This document shows positions 47,193 through 59,100 of a stretch of 64,000 bases of DNA, one piece after another (position 1 is the first letter of the stretch; each line of letters opens with the position of its first letter). The DNA comes from Asterias amurensis (lineage: Eukaryota; Echinodermata; Asteroidea; Forcipulatida; Asteriidae). The notes under the pieces were generated by a model. The model was not told the DNA's origin, made no database searches, and saw only the letters and a program-made list of their open reading frames with translations. The position numbers and the translations under genes are program-made. Location: positions 124,001 through 188,000 of the forward strand of contig NC_092669.1 of assembly GCF_032118995.1 (NCBI RefSeq), in the 5' to 3' direction.

Positions 47193-49229
47193 ACGATGTA
47201 AATAGTAAACAAAACACAAAGCAACCGCAACTAAATCACCTTGTATCGCAAGACTCGATTATAGAAACTTGCGGGAATTTTCTGCGCTCTAACTGGTTAA
47301 AAACTTTTTGGGCGAGACCACACGAACGCAAAGGTATAGGTTTTTACACTATGCCGAGGTGGGTCACGCACGCAAAACAAAATACCAGAAATACCAGTGT
47401 TGCAACTCCCTCAAAAGAGATATTATTACACATTGTTCCGCAAGGTTACTATTCACTTGAGTGTTTATAATTCACACCATACAAGGCTTCAAACACCATT
47501 TCAAATTATGACGGCTGCTGATGTTGCACTGTTGTGAACCTATAATGAATTCTTTACAGGAATTTAGGGTGTGGTATGGTAATCGTTCCTGAACAAGATG
47601 AATAGAGTGTTATTGTGGGGAGGATGGTCATGTGCAACATGCCACATAATCTGGCATGGACTGAGCAGGTATAAAAACTTTGTAAAATGGTTAGAATGTC
47701 ATATAGGATTACCTGAATTCATCTGTTGTAGTGGCGTCCAAACACTGGTAAGGGAATAAATATTTAGTTATTTAGGAGAGCCCGAATTGTTTCTTTTAGC
47801 TTTGCCAGTCTTTATTTAAACATGTATTTATTATAACAAGCCTGTAGTGTGGTGAAGTTCTTTGAGGGGGAAATACATTTATGAGAAACAGCATTCGGTT
47901 TCATGTTTTGTTCCACTTATAAATGTTCTTATCTTTCCCCGTGCCCAAACCGCTAACATTCTCAATGCAACGGCTTGGACTCTATTGACAAAAAAATCTA
48001 CAAAGGGGAGCTGTTTCGCTATAAACATGTACCCCAGCCCTGTCCACAACAAGTCTTGGCTCTTCGGAGAGCATTCCTGTATCTGTTTCGTCAAACCGTG
48101 GATTACATCCCTGATCAAACATGGTCAAACGCGATCCCTACTGCTTTTTATCAGGCAATTAGTGTAGTTTTTTTTGTTAATATTAATTCACCCTCATTGA
48201 AAATCGTTGTTGTAAGACCACTACTGTGTGAGGCCATAGTCTCCGATTTATGCGAGGAAATCCATATGCAAATTATAAATTACAATCCCATATCAATCTA
48301 ATTATCTAAAACATACACTTTGCTAAACAAGTTGTAAAGTCAATATGGTTTGTTTATTTGATCCAAAGTTCGATTCAAACACCAGTTGAAACCAGATCAG
48401 CATGTTGTTATTGTAACTTGGAAGGGGTTTACCAAACTTTATCTTTGGGTTTATTCCGTTTGCGGGAACAACTTGGCCACTTTGGTTCAACACTCCATTG
48501 CCGAGTGACTTACAGGTGTTGGACTGGAGTCATCACAGCTTTTGCAAAAAAAACGTAAGTACCCAAAGTATCGGAAGATGACAATTACTCACTCTCAGTC
48601 CCTATAACACAAAAAAAAACTATACAAATTTAATGCGAATCAAAGAAGTTCTTTTTTGAAAAGGGAGACAATGGCAACTGATACAAGTGGTCAATTGCAT
48701 TAAAACATACCTTGTTTTGATCTATAGCTCATAATGATTTTTAAAAATGTGTACAAAATCTTGAAATATAAAAATGCCGTTGTGACGAATGTGCTAATTC
48801 TAAAAGATGGCTTGCGGGTTCCAGGATCCCCGTTTTTCAAGAGTCTCTCTCATAATTATGTTACTGAGGAGGTTAACAGAAACACGAAACTATAGGACAC
48901 AATGGAGACTCCGTGATTCTTTCAAGAAATTTGCATGGTTCAAGGAAGGAATTCGTTATAAGAAAAGTCCTGAAAATTTGGAAACTGATAAATCGCATGA
49001 CTGAATAAAGCGCTCATTTGTTTCTCTTAATTGTCTTTACCACCGAATTTTTGAGCATTTTAAGCGAGTATGTTAGTTAGGGTGTGTGTTTATTAAAAAC
49101 TACAAGATGCCAATTCTAACACAAACTGACCCTTTCAAAATCTACGAATAAATAAGCCAATGTTTTTTGTTTTTTTTTGTCAGATAAATCAAGTTCGATC
49201 GTGTTCTAGAAGCCACCAGGAGAGAAAAA
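47193..49229. other. Intergenic stretch upstream of the METTL27-like gene
   Basis: No gene is recognised. At 47860-48300 three frames stay open for 79-108 codons on both strands. At 48807-49004 a 65-codon plus frame (MLLRRLTETRNYRTQ ... FKKFAWFKEGIRY) is followed directly by TGAATAAA. Neither has a recognisable domain. Confidence 0.4.
48807..49004 (+). CDS. Possible small protein, unrecognised
   Basis: A 65-codon frame starts at ATG in AAAGATGGCT. It is basic in the middle (RRLTETRNYRTQWRLRDSF) and ends ...ENLETDKSHD. The stop overlaps a polyadenylation-like TGAATAAA, as expected for a tiny transcript. No signal peptide or known family is seen, and chance cannot be excluded. Confidence 0.22.
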   Translation: MACGFQDPRFSRVSLIIMLLRRLTETRNYRTQWRLRDSFKKFAWFKEGIRYKKSPENLETDKSHD

Positions 49230-51187
49230 ATGGCGACACAAGTACCGGTGGCAGAGAACCTGGACGCAGCTATGCACATACTTCACGACACTGCCTTGAA
49301 GAAAGACTTTCAAGACGATACTCATAAATTTTACGCCGGTTGGGCGAAGGACTATGACAAGGTATTAAAGTTGGGCATTATAGGGCCAATAATAGTCAAT
49401 GATAATTTCTTCGGGTGTTATTCAGGGTAATAACTTATTGATAATTTAATGCCAGTATTATTTTATCTAACATGTTCTTGAAAAAAAAATGGACTTTGAA
49501 CTTTTTATTATTATTCATACTGAAGCATATGGACAACGCTAATTACAACGGCCCCGCACTCACCGCCGAAGCTCTAAATAAAGTGCTGTCAGATAAAAGC
49601 GCCCTCATCTTGGACCTTTGTGCAGGAACTGGAAGAGTGGGACAAGAGGTATGAACTGTTATTAATAAAAGTGGCATTTATTGAGCATAACAATAATAAA
49701 AACTCTCATTGTTGTGTGTGAGCACTAACACATTACTCTATTTCAATTGATGCTGAGATTATTTACAGTTCTTATTCACTTTTTTTCCCAACTCAGCTAG
49801 CTAAACTTGGTTTCAAGCGGATCGATGGTGTAGACTTTTCACAGCAATGTTTGGACATCAGCGCCTCGAAAGGAGTCTACGAAAGGCTAATTTGTGATCG
49901 TCTCGGCAAAAACAAGATTAAAGGAGTTGATGACGGTACTCCGGTTTTCTTGACATCATGACATCATACATGACTATTACGATAAGTTTTCTTAAGAAGT
50001 TTATTAATATTGTTACATGAAATGACCACTCATAATAGGGAAAACATGCAGGCCATACTTGTCGAATTGGGTTTTTTTCTGGACATCTTGATACGATAAA
50101 TTTATGACTTTAACAAAGAAGTTCATTTTTGTTCGAACCGATGCGCATTGCACAAAACCGTTCCTTCATTCATAATTATTTTGACCAAATCCGTACAATG
50201 CCGCATTTTTAAATCTATGGTTTTATTTCTTCTTCTTCCTTTTTTTCTAGATTATTATAGTGCGCTGACCTGCGTTGGAGCGTTATCGATCGGTCACCTG
50301 AAAGCAGACGTATTCGATGAATGGAACAGAATTCTCAAAAAAGGTATAAGACACCACTTATTTTATTTTTTTAAAGTCGAATTTACAAACAATTTGACCA
50401 TTGGGTTCAGTATCAGAAATGTAATCGGGTTTTTAGCGAGACCCGGTTTTTATGTTTGAGATGGTACAATGAGTGAACCTTTCACAAAATGGATAATAAC
50501 CGTCACAGGAAACGCATCCAATCAAACAATATGCTCAATTTTTGTTGTACACAACATTAACAATCATGATCAAGAGAGAAAATTTAAAACTCGTGTTGTG
50601 ATCAGCTGTGAGCTTTGGTGGCCACGTACCGTCAAAGCACAACTTATTAGCGTGCAATCAACTGGCATATTATTGACAGACCTTGCACAATGCAGAACCT
50701 TTTTTTTTGCAGATTGGCCTAATTCTCGGTTACTGTATCTACAATATTATAAGTCTGCATTAATATTACGTAACCCCTACTTATGATCGTGCCGCGCCAC
50801 AAACGATGAACTGATGCCACTACTGCGTTCCCGAAAGTATCGAAAGGCTGGTTAAACAAAATTCCATTATAAAGTTTACATTGTTGCAACTGGTGCCGCC
50901 TGTGCAGTATTTTCTGCTATTAATGAAAGTGGGCCATAGACGATCGATAACATAAGTTGAAAAGCTTTTTCTATTTACTGATGTGTACAGGTGGTTTTAT
51001 GGTTTTTACTCTGAGCTGGGCCATGATGGACGGCGACCCACAGGAACACATCGACACTATGACTGAGATGAAACAAGTGATTGAGGGTTTCATTCAAGAT
51101 GGTACATGGGAGTTGGTCGACAAGGTCGACATTTCCCTTATTCGAAAAGTTGGACGAGCTGACATGTACACCATTCGCCTAGTATAA
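49230..51187 (+). CDS. METTL27: METTL27 (WBSCR27)-like SAM-dependent methyltransferase
   Basis: Five exons, 49230-49361, 49526-49648, 49797-49935, 50251-50343 and 50991-51187, join in frame for 227 residues, near the human length. The first ATG follows an A-rich leader. The order of motifs fits the family: KFYAGWAKDYDK (human HFYDRWAPDYDQ) at about 33-44; class I motif ILDLCAGTGRVGQE (72-85) for S-adenosylmethionine; the acidic end of beta-2 in IDGVDFSQ (94-101); ALTCVGALSIGHL in place of motif IV; and ILKKGGFMVFT, the post-motif strand. Human METTL27 has no well-established substrate, so the reaction is SAM-dependent methylation of an unknown acceptor, probably soluble in the cytosol. AATAAA at 51619 is a likely polyadenylation signal. 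Naming is from remembered motif order rather than alignment. Confidence 0.85.
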
Positions 51188-51822
51188 TTGAATAACAGAA
51201 GATGATTCAGTCAGTTCGGATGTTGATGGAGTCTTTTCAGGACAATGAGGGCGCTGTGTCCTCCAGACGGGTGTATGTATACATGTACCATAAACGCACA
51301 AAATTCATGCACATAATTCATGGTCATCATGAAGATTAAGATAACGATTAAGTTGATAAAAAATCATGACAAACCACAAAGGGATTATGTGTTTCAACTT
51401 TTAAGGAGATTGTTTTAGATTAAGGCTTTTCAGATAATTGGCTTGGAATTGGAGGAGATACAATAATATCTATTGGAAATTTGATTTTCTTCTTTTTTTT
51501 GGGGGGGGGGGGCACAACAGAACCTCCAGGGGAGGGGCAGTTCTAACTAAAATGAAGAAATTAAAGGGACACACCGAGGTCAATACCATTGGGTCTATAG
51601 TGGCAGGAACTGGCATAGAATAAAACAAAGAAATATTGACACAAATTGGATGGATAGGCCAATATTTCGACTAAACGCACTTACTATGGCCGATAAACGG
51701 TGTGTTTTCTTTTATGTGTTTTGCCCTCTAAAGCTGATGGTCCGAAAAAGGGCAATTTAAAAGGTAAACGTAATTGTACGACCTAGCCCACCTTGTTGAG
51801 CTGTTAATGGCTCCGCTTTTAA

Positions 51823-51855
51823 CATCGGTCTCATCACTCAGTGATGAGACCGATG
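51823..51855. repeat. Near-perfect 33-bp palindrome
   Basis: Arms CATCGGTCTCATCACT and AGTGATGAGACCGATG are exact complements over 16 bp around one central C. ATTGTACGACC occurs on both sides (about 51773 and 51857) as a direct repeat. It lies between METTL27 and the acidic-protein gene and may be a foldback remnant or a terminator-like hairpin. Confidence 0.92.
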
Positions 51856-52219
51856 ATTGTACGACCATGTCAACATAACAAATTCAGCTACGCACACCTT
51901 TGTTCAGCTACGCACAACATTATTTTTTGTGTAAAAAAATGGTTTGATTACTGATTTTGTTTATCTAAATGGAGCACATTATTAATATTTTTATATTGTC
52001 CGCTCAAAATAAACATCTAACTATTACGCACAAGGAGAGAACCGTGTTTGTTAAATTATTTGCTGCAGACGATTTAACAAAGTTTAGCCCATGAACGTAT
52101 GCAAATCTTCTCGCGTTTTCACGGAACTTGATTGGCTATCTGTAATAATTGCCCAAAGCTAATTGGTCAATAATTTGACCTTCGCGTGACCTTATAGTTC
52201 AACGCGCGAAACTGCATTG

Positions 52220-52226
52220 TATAAAA
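52220..52226 (+). promoter_or_regulatory. TATA box of the acidic-protein gene
   Basis: TATAAAA at 52220, in ATTGTATAAAAGTGAG, lies about 380 bp before the start codon. CpG-containing GCGCGAAA sits just upstream. A start near 52250 would give a leader of about 350 nt. Confidence 0.5.
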
Positions 52227-52601
52227 GTGAGTAGATTTTTGTGTGGAAATTATTCTTGGTGGTGGACGCGTCTCTTCTCGGTGAACTACATTTGTAGCTG
52301 TGTCAGTAAAAAAGAACGTAGGCCTACTTCAGCTTTAACAAGTCCAGAGGTTTTGACCTAAAATCGGGACTCATTATCCACTCAGTCTCTAATCTAACTC
52401 AATAAAACTCAGTGCAGCAAGTGTGTACGCAGTGTAGGGAGTGTGTGTTGTACAGACAGTCGCCGAGTCAGTGAATGTGATCGAACCAAAAGAAAATACA
52501 AAATCCTCGACAACTCTGCCTGCCATTTGCATTCTGATCTGCGATATTTCCAGTCCCACATTTGACTTCTATTCTAACAGTGACAGACACCACAGGCAAA
52601 A

Positions 52602-54479
52602 ATGGCAAAAAAGACACGTGCAACATCAAGGTAGGTTATTTCCATTTCCATTTCAAAACCATCATGTCATGACAACAATGTCTCAATGAGACTCTCATGA
52701 GCAATGATGAGCAATTTGACCAGTTTTGATATAAAACTTGGAAAGGACCCCTTGCTTTGCTGATTAAAATATCATGGATGACTTAAGTTCAGGCTTTAAA
52801 TAAAAGTAATGACAATAAAATGTCAGCATGCTGGTTACTGTCATGACTGTAGTCATGTAGACTTTAAGACTTGTGTAGTGCAACATGTGCAAGTCAGTGT
52901 TTCACTTTGGTATTCATGAATGACCAGATGACATTGAAATTGAACATGTTGAACAACATGACATGATCATGATGATCATCTGATCATGAATAACATGAGT
53001 CCAACATACATCCTACACACAAAATACAACTGTACACAAGTTCAATTCAACCACCCAACCATGACAACCACATCTTATATTTTGTAACAACCTTGACATG
53101 CTTGATGCACACTACACTACTACACTAGTACTAGGGGAGGTAGGCCTGGGCTCGAGTTATTTTTATTTAGGGATATTTTTTTTTAATTAGGCCTACAAAC
53201 ACACAGCCACAGGAAAGAGTCCTCTTATTTCTTGCTTTTTGCCATTCTATTCTGAAATTTGCGTTGTTGTGTGGTCTTCATTTTCAAACACAACTCTAGA
53301 CTAGTTTTCTGAAGCGGTTTCAAGTTTGAAGTGAAAACCTACAAAAATGTGTCGAGATGGCGGTTCTTGAAACTTGATGAAGAGTAAAAGCCTAAAAGGG
53401 CATGCCAACAACTAGCATACCGTCCTAGGCTCAGAGTCAGACAATTAAACTGCATCCATAATCAGATTGTAATAAATAAATTCATCCATGTCCTCAGAGC
53501 TGCAGCATTGGATCCCACATCCATCGTAGAACCACCAATCGATGATCTCCCAGACACTGCTAGCAACAATACCACAGAGCCCAACATGCCGGAGGCAGCC
53601 AAGGAAATCCCTAGCTCATCGGATGCAGCTACCATGGCAACACCAAATGAAGATGCCAAACCTGAAGACAAGGTCCAACAGAAAGATGAAGAGTCTGAAT
53701 CAGAGAGCAAAGTTACAGGTAGGCAAGGTCAAAGTTCAGAACTAGAGCAAAGTTACAGAACTATAGGCAAGGTCAAGTGACAACAGTCAGAACTTATTTT
53801 TGCCATTGTCCCAAATCCATCTCATGCAATACATCATTTAAAAACCAGGCATTGAACTCCTCTGTTTAAGTTAACGGGCACAAGTTTTCCTTTGCTTAGG
53901 CCTAAGGGGCACTTCTACGAGTAAAAGCACAGTGCAGGGCACCACAACATTTGCTGTGCGTGCCGTGGATCAATTAGAGGCATTAAGTACCAGTTGAAGA
54001 AAAGGAATACAGTTATAGCCTGTAGCTAATCTTACCAGAAACTTTTGATACAACATAGAACAAAGGTGTGTTGGTTTGGTGTTTGTCTCAGACTCAGTTT
54101 ATATTTTCATGGAGAGCAAAATAATGATGTTGTTTTTCCTTCTTATCATCTGTCTATCTTAGAAGCAGCCCAGCATGATGATGCAGAAGTTCCTGACCTC
54201 AACCCTCCTGCAGACGAATCCGAAGCACCCGAGGCACCCCTGGACCACGACACTCAAGAGCTTGACGATGAGTTACTTGAAGATGCTCCTCATGTCGAAG
54301 AAGTCAAGACACAAGATGAGGTTGTAGATGAGCAACCCAGCAGTTTGGAAGAGAACGAGACTGAGAATCGTAAGAGACCTTTGGAGACGATTCAACCCGA
54401 CGAGGTCATACCGGCTAAGAAGATGATGTCAGAGGTCAACCAGGATGGGTCGACCAATACAATCCAATGCGAGGAATAA
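52602..54479 (+). CDS. Acidic, disordered, probably nuclear protein (188 residues)
   Basis: Exons 52602-52630, 53498-53718 and 54163-54479 join in frame (phases 2 and 1). The ATG sits in AAAAATGGCAAAAAAG. The protein has a short basic start (MAKKTRATSR), then a long stretch rich in Glu, Asp, Pro, Ser and Ala with no predicted fold (e.g. DDELLEDAPHVEEVKTQDEV), and a bipartite basic cluster RKRPLE ... IPAKKMM near the C terminus that resembles a nuclear localisation signal. I do not recognise an orthologue. The composition recalls prothymosin-type or chromatin-associated acidic proteins, but that is analogy only. AATAAA at 54586 is a good polyadenylation signal. Confidence 0.75.
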
Positions 54480-54585
54480 ACCCCAAACAAATATGAGTCC
54501 ATTAATGACCACGTAAAAGAGAACAATACTGGTGGTCCTAGAAAAACATCAATTTAAAAACTCAAAACCATCACCCCACCCGCCT

Positions 54586-54591
54586 AATAAA
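54586..54591 (+). terminator. Polyadenylation signal of the acidic-protein gene
   Basis: AATAAA lies 107 bp after the TAA. The opposing LIM gene has AATAAA on the minus strand at 54962-54957, so the two transcripts end close together tail to tail. Confidence 0.6.
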
Positions 54592-54604
54592 AGTTATACA
54601 TTAA

Positions 54605-56153
54605 ATTAATAATTTACAGAAGTTGAACACTTTATAGTTGGCCTAATATATGGGTAGTTGAACACATTTTATCGCTTGAATTTCTCGTTCATAATTATTT
54701 ATCATCAGTTACTCTTCATAACGTTTTTGAAATAGAATGTTTCATTGCTATCAGCGTTTGACACAGTTTAAGCCACAATTTGAGTATTTTACATGCCATT
54801 TCTTATTTATATTAGAGTAAAAATCATTAATTTTGATTTCACGTCATTGATTCTGTCTCTTAATTTGAGTTTATCTATAAATTATGATACAAAAGACAAC
54901 ATTTTTAAATGTACATTCGGAGTCTACCAAGAAAATAATTGTTCTAAATGCACTGCTTTATTTAGATCTTGCTTCTTAAGTACAATGGATTATAAAAATT
55001 AAGCTTTGGTTTTAGTATAGAACAATACAAAACTACAAAAATATTTATGAAAATATAAGAAATGTAATGAAGCTTTAAAATCAGCAACATGCCTTAAACT
55101 TTTGAGACAACTATGTCCCAAGGAATTTCCCAAGGATTTTTGGAAATGGTCCAAATGAAACCTTCAACTTCTAAGAGTGACTGTTTCCCCCCAAAAAATG
55201 GCTTGTTCAAAGATTCAAATTTCAGGAATGCAGGTTTTAATAAGTTATATTTCTAGAAAGTTTAAACACAAGTAAAGTTGGATTTGTGAAATTAAAGAGT
55301 TGATTTATCAAATAAAATGTCAAGAGTTACTAAAGATCAAGTCTCGTCCACATCTTATTCGTCCAAATGCAAGGAGTGGAATATACATATATGAAATATA
55401 TTTTCACATAAAAAAATGGAATGTTTTCACAAACTCTCATCTTTCAATAACATAGATAGCTTGTTGGTAGAGCACCGTGGGTTCAAATCTCGTCTATTAA
55501 ATTTGTCTTTGTTCAACCCCAAATCTTTCAATTATTTCAAGAAAACTGTAAGATTAATTATGTTTTTTGCAAAACTACCTAGGCACACATCTCTCACTAA
55601 AAAATAAAAGAACTTTGGTCCATTCTCAGCCGTTAAATCTATAAAGATTATAAGAAAAATATAGAGTTACATCAGTAACTAGAAAAATATTAGTTATCTC
55701 ATAAGTGAGCGTGCATTACAGCAGATGTCTTACCAAATTAATTTCCAAGCAAATTTGATGCGTAGATTCCAAAATGCAAACCCACATCAGCCATGTAAAG
55801 TAGGTTAATATCTCACTCTGTTGCTATGGATCCACCAATCAGAACCAAGGATTCAAGTTTGCTTGCAGATAATATTGACTTTAGTACATGATACTTCAAG
55901 TATGAGAAAAAGTGTTTAAAGTCTACAGTAGGCCTACATGATGCAGAGTAAAACATCTAATAGTTCCAAGTCAAAGATCTCCGATTAAATGTTTTACATA
56001 AATCCAACATATGACCAAAGACTCCTGGTAAAAATAAGTTCAACTGATCAGCACAAATTCAAAACCTAGTGTTTAGTACCAGTAACTTAGTAAGATGATC
56101 TATTACAGTTACAGACTTCCTAACCAGACACCTGTTCATTCTAAACCAATCAA
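54605..56153 (-). other. Probable 3' UTR of the LIM gene
   Basis: AT-rich, with no coding frame of note. At 55446-55492 TAGCTTGTTGGTAGAGC and GGGTTCAAATCTC resemble tRNA A and B boxes set too close together, a shortened SINE head. AATAAA on the minus strand lies at 54962-54957. Confidence 0.45.
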
Positions 56154-59100
56154 TTATGGTCGAGCAGAAACACCTTGTTGCAAGCTCTCTCGTTCCACTT
56201 TACGCTGATGTTGCTTGCAGTAAACCTTGCCATTAAACAAGGCATAGTTGGACAAACTGATAGAGAAAAATAAAGTAAAAAATGTTAAACCATATACCTC
56301 AGATTTAGTACCCTTAAAAGATTTTAAACGATTTAACCCAAAACTATTATATAAATCTTATATGTTGACGTCACATTGGTGTAGCAGAATAAATTACTTA
56401 AACAATCAGAGACTTGTTGTTCCCCAACCATTTTTGAACAAATTATAAAAAACAGCTCTAAATTCTCCCCTATTCTAGGCCAATAAAAGTTGACTCAACA
56501 ACTGTACCTTGTAACCTTCTTGCAGTGTTCACATTTGAAGCATTGCTTGTGGTATAACTTCTTAGCTACTTCAAGACGTTCCAGAGTGTACACATTCTTG
56601 TTACAGATGATGCACTTATCATAAGCTGGTGCTTTCCAGGATGACTTTCCAGAAGACTGAGAAAAATCAAATTACGACATAAGAAACTTGATTAATCTCC
56701 AAAAAGAAGAAATACATTGCTCACACAAGTTTAAAAAGCACCACAACTATCAAAAATTACAAAAGGCAGACAAAAATAATGCAGGATTTCAGAATAAAAA
56801 CCATACACACCCAGACACACCATGTACATATAATTTTAACTTTGATCAACATTTTTAAAATACATAATTATTAATGTTGTGCTTGTGACCCAAACCACAG
56901 CCCAAGAGATGCTGGCGGCAGAAGACATAACAATCTTTTTTTTTGAGACTCAGAGCGTGCGCCGGATGCTCAGTATTGCACGCATTGGTCTTAGCACACG
57001 CACAACTGGCGAGAACTGTGAAAACGGACCATCCAAACGTCTCCAACTATTCTGTAATAATTTAACAACCCTCACTCACCCTTTTGATATCAGTCTGGTC
57101 CTCCCCATGTCCAATCTTTGTCTGGAACATATTAAGACGACCTTGAACTCCTCCGCTTGCTGCTATACCCTCATTACGCTCTTGTAAGAAAGACTTCTTC
57201 GCAGGCTAGAAACAAAAAACATTGAAAAACCGTGTATATCTTGAGAAATCTTGAGAAAATCAAGAGAACACCAACATTTAGTTTGTACAAAAGACTCCCT
57301 CACTGGCCGCCACTGCCGAGGTCAATCAATGGAAACGTACCATGTGTGTACAACTCTCAGCTAATGACAGGTGTTCCTTTGACCTCTGTGAGACACTATT
57401 TGGATTTGTGACATTACAATAATAATTAGAAAAAGAAGAAGAACAGCACTTATAATGTCTAATAAATGTCAAGCCTTGAGGCTCATGGCACAGAACAAAA
57501 CACATACTTAAAAATAATATTAAAGCATAAATCCAAACAGCATATAACAACTTTCAATACCAAAACAATATATAAACTAAGTCAAACTACTCTTCTGGAA
57601 GAGATGGGTTTGGAGAGAAAGTTCATATACAAGGAAGGAATCTAATCCCAAAAGTACCTTTTTGTCTTCAACAAAGAATCCTTTCTCCTTGATCTTGCTC
57701 ACATGTCTACAAAGAAAATGATAGCAAACATGAATTATTGGCACGATTATATCAAATAATGTGACTACTTAGGCACTTTAGGTTAACTGTAAAATTGTAA
57801 AAATCTTTACATTATTTTTTTCTACTCACCCAGTGTCTATGGTGATCACAATAGGCTTCTTGGGAGTGCTGCAAAAAGATGAAAACAAACATTTCAGGGA
57901 CTTCATTTTGGTGTAATATATAATCAGCTTTAATATTTGTTTCTTTACTGTGAGATCACCTAACATCAAATGGCCAGACCACCCTTTCAAGGTGAGGGCT
58001 TCATGTAACTGATTTGGGCTATCAACCCAAATCAAACTTATGAGGCACACTTTATATACGTTTTATACACATAATTTACAAATAAAATTGTTTCAACTGT
58101 TATTTTATTCATCTTCTAGTTTTCTCAGTCATTAACTATACTTACGCCACTTTACTCAAGTCGGCTATGCGTTGCTGCAACTCGACCAACTAAAAAACAA
58201 ATTAAGAAAATTATCCTCATTAATATAAGGCAGTTTGAGCCTAATTCCTCATAAATATTATCCAAGAGAAGTTGGAATTAGTGTCAAGCATTCATCATCT
58301 CAGTCCCTTGAAAATTTTAGTTCAAATCAACAACATTTATTTCTATTTCACATTATATCTCATGTGCCGATATCATACAAAATAATGGTTTACATAAAAA
58401 CAGAATACACTAATGGTATATAATAGTAGGAATAAGGCAGAGTTAGTGAAATGGAGACAAGCTTTGGTAATATACTCACATCATAATCTTGACGTTTTCT
58501 ACGTTTCATCAAGTCAAACTTTACTTCATATACTTCAACCAGCTTGGCCTAGAGAGAGGATAAATGCCAATACAGTATTAAATCAGTTCTTCATTATCAT
58601 TCGCAACTTAAACTTCAAAAATGGATTTACTTCAAGGGAAGGAAATGGCAACAAGTTTATTATTTATAGTTAATTCCTATCATATTAACCACACCAGGCA
58701 AAGCTTTAAACACTACTTAATATACAGAGTGTTCCACGGTTGCCGTTACCTGAAGATTTAAGGCAAGTTCCTTGAGGCGTTCCATACTGGTATGAGAAGA
58801 GACGCTGAGGGGAGGGACACGTTCATCAAGAATCGTCTCCTTATGATAAGCAAGCTCCTCAGGTGTCATGTCTCGTTCCTTCTCAGCTTGGAAAATACTG
58901 TCCTGAAATATTCAACAATTAAACATAGATTAAGAAATCCACCTCAGCTCAAACAAACCCTAAACTGTAAATAATTAGTTGAGGCCTGACGACAATTCAA
59001 CTTTAACAGAGTCATGTTGTTGTTAAGCTTTCGAGAGAGACTCTGCTAGGGTCAAAACATCAGGCCATTAACTATTTTTGTTGCATTTATACCATCTGGC

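Noticed and set aside
45730-47560. LTR-type element suggested by TGGTGACCCGGTTC near 45789
   Set aside because: No paired long terminal repeats and no coding region were found; the motif alone is too weak.
48358-48558. Cys-rich 66-codon frame as a secreted peptide gene
   Set aside because: No signal peptide, no ordered cysteine pattern, and no promoter or splice support.
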